From NCBI GenBank assembly GCA_964444685.1, contig CAYUIG010000104.1, forward strand, positions 1 through 5,529: a stretch of 5,529 bases of DNA, read 5' to 3'. Shown here in pieces: positions 5,470 through 5,529 of this stretch; position 1 is the stretch's first letter, and every line of letters starts with the position of its first letter. The position numbers and the translations under genes are program-made. Origin of the DNA: CAYUIG01 sp964444685 (GTDB lineage Bacteria > Gemmatimonadota > Gemmatimonadetes > Longimicrobiales > RSA9). Below the pieces are notes generated by a model, which saw only the letters and a list, made by a program, of their open reading frames with translations, was not told where the DNA came from and searched no databases.

Positions 5470-5529
5470 CGCCGCAAACTCGTCAATCGCGCACCACCAA
5501 ACCCCGCCATTGACACGTTTGCGGCGATA
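5470..5529. repeat. Palindromic repeat unit 2, 144 bp after unit 1
   Basis: This 60-base unit matches 5326-5385 at 53 of 60 positions. All seven differences fall in the loop, between arm copies that are identical. Its arms (5470-5486 and 5510-5526) pair at 15 of 17 positions around a loop of 23 bases, the same loop length as in unit 1. The window ends at the edge of this unit. Confidence 0.85.

Larger units (their letters stand above)
5323..5529. repeat. Cluster of palindromic intergenic repeats, 17-bp motif in both orientations
   Basis: A 17-bp motif TTGACnnnTTTGCGGCG occurs, with small changes, at 5366-5382, 5404-5420, 5428-5444 and 5510-5526 on the plus strand, and at 5326-5342 and 5470-5486 on the minus strand. 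A core-only minus-strand copy (CGCCGCAAAC) lies at 5388-5397. That gives seven copies in about 205 bp. Two copies facing each other form each palindrome. The arrangement continues beyond the window. No gene of clear coding quality covers it: the minus-strand frames here are rich in Ala, Arg and Ser and only mirror the repeat. The cluster is probably an extragenic palindromic repeat family (REP-like) or an array of protein-binding sites. Confidence 0.85.

Noticed and set aside
5323..5529. CRISPR array
   Set aside because: The motif occurs in both orientations with irregular spacing, and the palindromes with short fixed-length loops are unlike repeat-spacer units.

Overview
The window is a GC-rich bacterial chromosomal segment with densely packed genes. 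Codons ending in G or C dominate. A secreted S33-type peptidase, a lipoprotein cyclophilin and weak or absent intrinsic terminators are compatible with a free-living Gram-negative of the Gemmatimonadota or a similar phylum. That placement is an inference from style only, because no marker gene is present.

Left part (1-2711): the window opens inside the 3' end of a plus-strand gene whose last residues look like the end of an extracellular beta-sandwich (PPC-like) domain. Its TGA shares a base with the ATG of a secreted alpha/beta-hydrolase of the tripeptidyl aminopeptidase/proline iminopeptidase type (149-1561), which has a complete catalytic triad. One base beyond that gene's stop lies the stop of a convergent minus-strand gene (1563-2711). 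This encodes a multi-pass membrane protein that resembles the membrane sensor part of histidine kinases. It has no kinase and ends in a short TerB-like helical tail.

Middle part (2712-3774): a divergent intergenic region of about 154 bp leads into a lipoprotein cyclophilin-type peptidyl-prolyl isomerase, which best starts at a GTG (2866) behind a perfect AAGGAG. Its stop codon directly abuts the stop of a convergent, easily missed 38-codon minus-strand gene (3580-3696). That gene encodes a single-span membrane peptide and has a good ribosome-binding site.

Right part (3775-5529): a probable two-gene operon encodes an 89-residue three-span membrane protein and a nucleoside:H+ symporter-like MFS transporter. 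About 40 bp after the transporter, a non-coding repeat cluster begins. It is built from a 17-bp motif (TTGACnnnTTTGCGGCG) in both orientations, arranged as about 60-bp imperfect palindromes that recur with a 144-bp period and run off the end of the window.

The genes do not form one obvious pathway. The most unusual items are the palindromic repeat cluster, the hidden small membrane protein, the kinase-less sensor-like membrane protein and the two convergent gene pairs with essentially no intergenic space. I see no defence system, RNA gene, insertion sequence or CRISPR array.
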